Assembly: GCF_007565055.1 (NCBI RefSeq) | Contig: NC_044549.1 | Coordinates: forward strand, 65,252,882-65,316,881 | Reading direction: 5' to 3' | Length of the DNA stretch: 64,000 nt | Origin: Rhinopithecus roxellana | Taxonomy: Eukaryota > Chordata > Mammalia > Primates > Cercopithecidae | Shown here: positions 63,900-64,000 of the stretch, piece after piece | How positions within the stretch are numbered: the first letter of the stretch is position 1 | Layout of the letters: each line of letters starts with the position of its first letter | Position numbers and translations under genes: made by a program | The notes under the pieces: model-generated | Database searches by the model: none | Told to the model about the DNA's origin: nothing | What the model saw: the letters and a program-made list of their open reading frames with translations, nothing else

Positions 63900-64000
63900 T
63901 TTTAAATAACCACTTTATCAAGGTATACTTCACATACCATAAAATCCACCCTTTTAAGTGTATACTTTAATGGTTTACAGTATGTTCAGAGTTGTGTTAC
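63900..64000 (-). mobile_element. Second old L1 3'UTR, cut by the window edge
   Basis: atcaaggtatacttcacata, ccataaaatccaccctttta and ggtttacagtatgttcagag match the reversed 3'UTR of another L1M group element. Confidence 0.6.

Larger units (their letters stand above)
29255..64000 (-). other. CNTN3: Intron 5' of the CNTN3 start-codon exon (partial)
   Basis: Sequence upstream of the start-codon exon, running off the right edge. Stretches with nothing assignable include 29255-32280, 33110-36435, 38065-39650, 42460-44475, 45005-45860, 46190-47155, 47325-48315 and 51000-52350. Part of 30480-30660 and 42880-43400 resembles unassigned interspersed repeats. From 53.7 kb to the end almost every base belongs to a retroelement. 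A 5'UTR exon of CNTN3 may be hidden here or beyond 64000. No CpG island is visible. Confidence 0.6.

Noticed and set aside
1..64000. CRISPR arrays, operons, tRNA genes, riboswitches or prokaryotic mobile elements.
   Set aside because: None seen; the sequence is primate intronic DNA, and its short direct repeats are microsatellites or local duplications.

Overview
This is mammalian, clearly primate, intron-rich DNA: AT-rich, dense in Alu, L1 and MaLR/ERVL relics, with no prokaryotic-style gene layout. Two short exons on the minus strand identify the locus as the 5' part of contactin-3 (CNTN3). The exon at 29120-29254 carries a short 5'UTR and the start codon and signal peptide (it reads MMFPWKQLILLSFIGCLG). 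The exon at 8575-8701 begins the mature protein and the first Ig domain. The two join in phase across a 20.4 kb intron. An Alu at 14295-14569 carries substitutions I associate with the Old World monkey AluYR group, so a cercopithecid (macaque/baboon-like) is the best guess. The species is an inference.

Layout, left to right: 1-8574 is the intron after the Ig1 exon (one old Alu, a MITE, a 34-bp U2 snRNA retrofragment). 8575-8701 is the Ig1 exon. 8702-29119 is the intron between the two coding exons (Alus, an MLT1 and an MST-type LTR, MIR/L2, a Tigger-like transposon split by an LTR-like insert, and a candidate 69-nt cassette exon at 21161-21229). 29120-29254 is the start-codon exon. 29255-64000 is the intron 5' of it, with MIR/L2, MER5A and a MADE1 hairpin, then from about 53.7 kb a dense pile of nested retroelements: Alu, solo LTR, old L1, ERVL pol fossil split by an MST LTR, and an old L1 holding a MaLR LTR that itself holds a younger L1.

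No upstream non-coding first exon, promoter or CpG island was recognised. The acceptor in front of the start-codon exon implies that at least one more 5' exon exists. The longer ORFs other than the L1 ORF2 pieces look like chance or repeat-derived frames.

I found no new multi-gene system. The most testable novelty is the candidate in-phase cassette exon between the signal peptide and Ig1 exons. After it come the miR-548-like MADE1 hairpin, a U2 retrofragment, a CpG-retaining patch at 35.8-36.0 kb, and several cleanly dated nested insertions. All repeat family names are by eye, without a database search.
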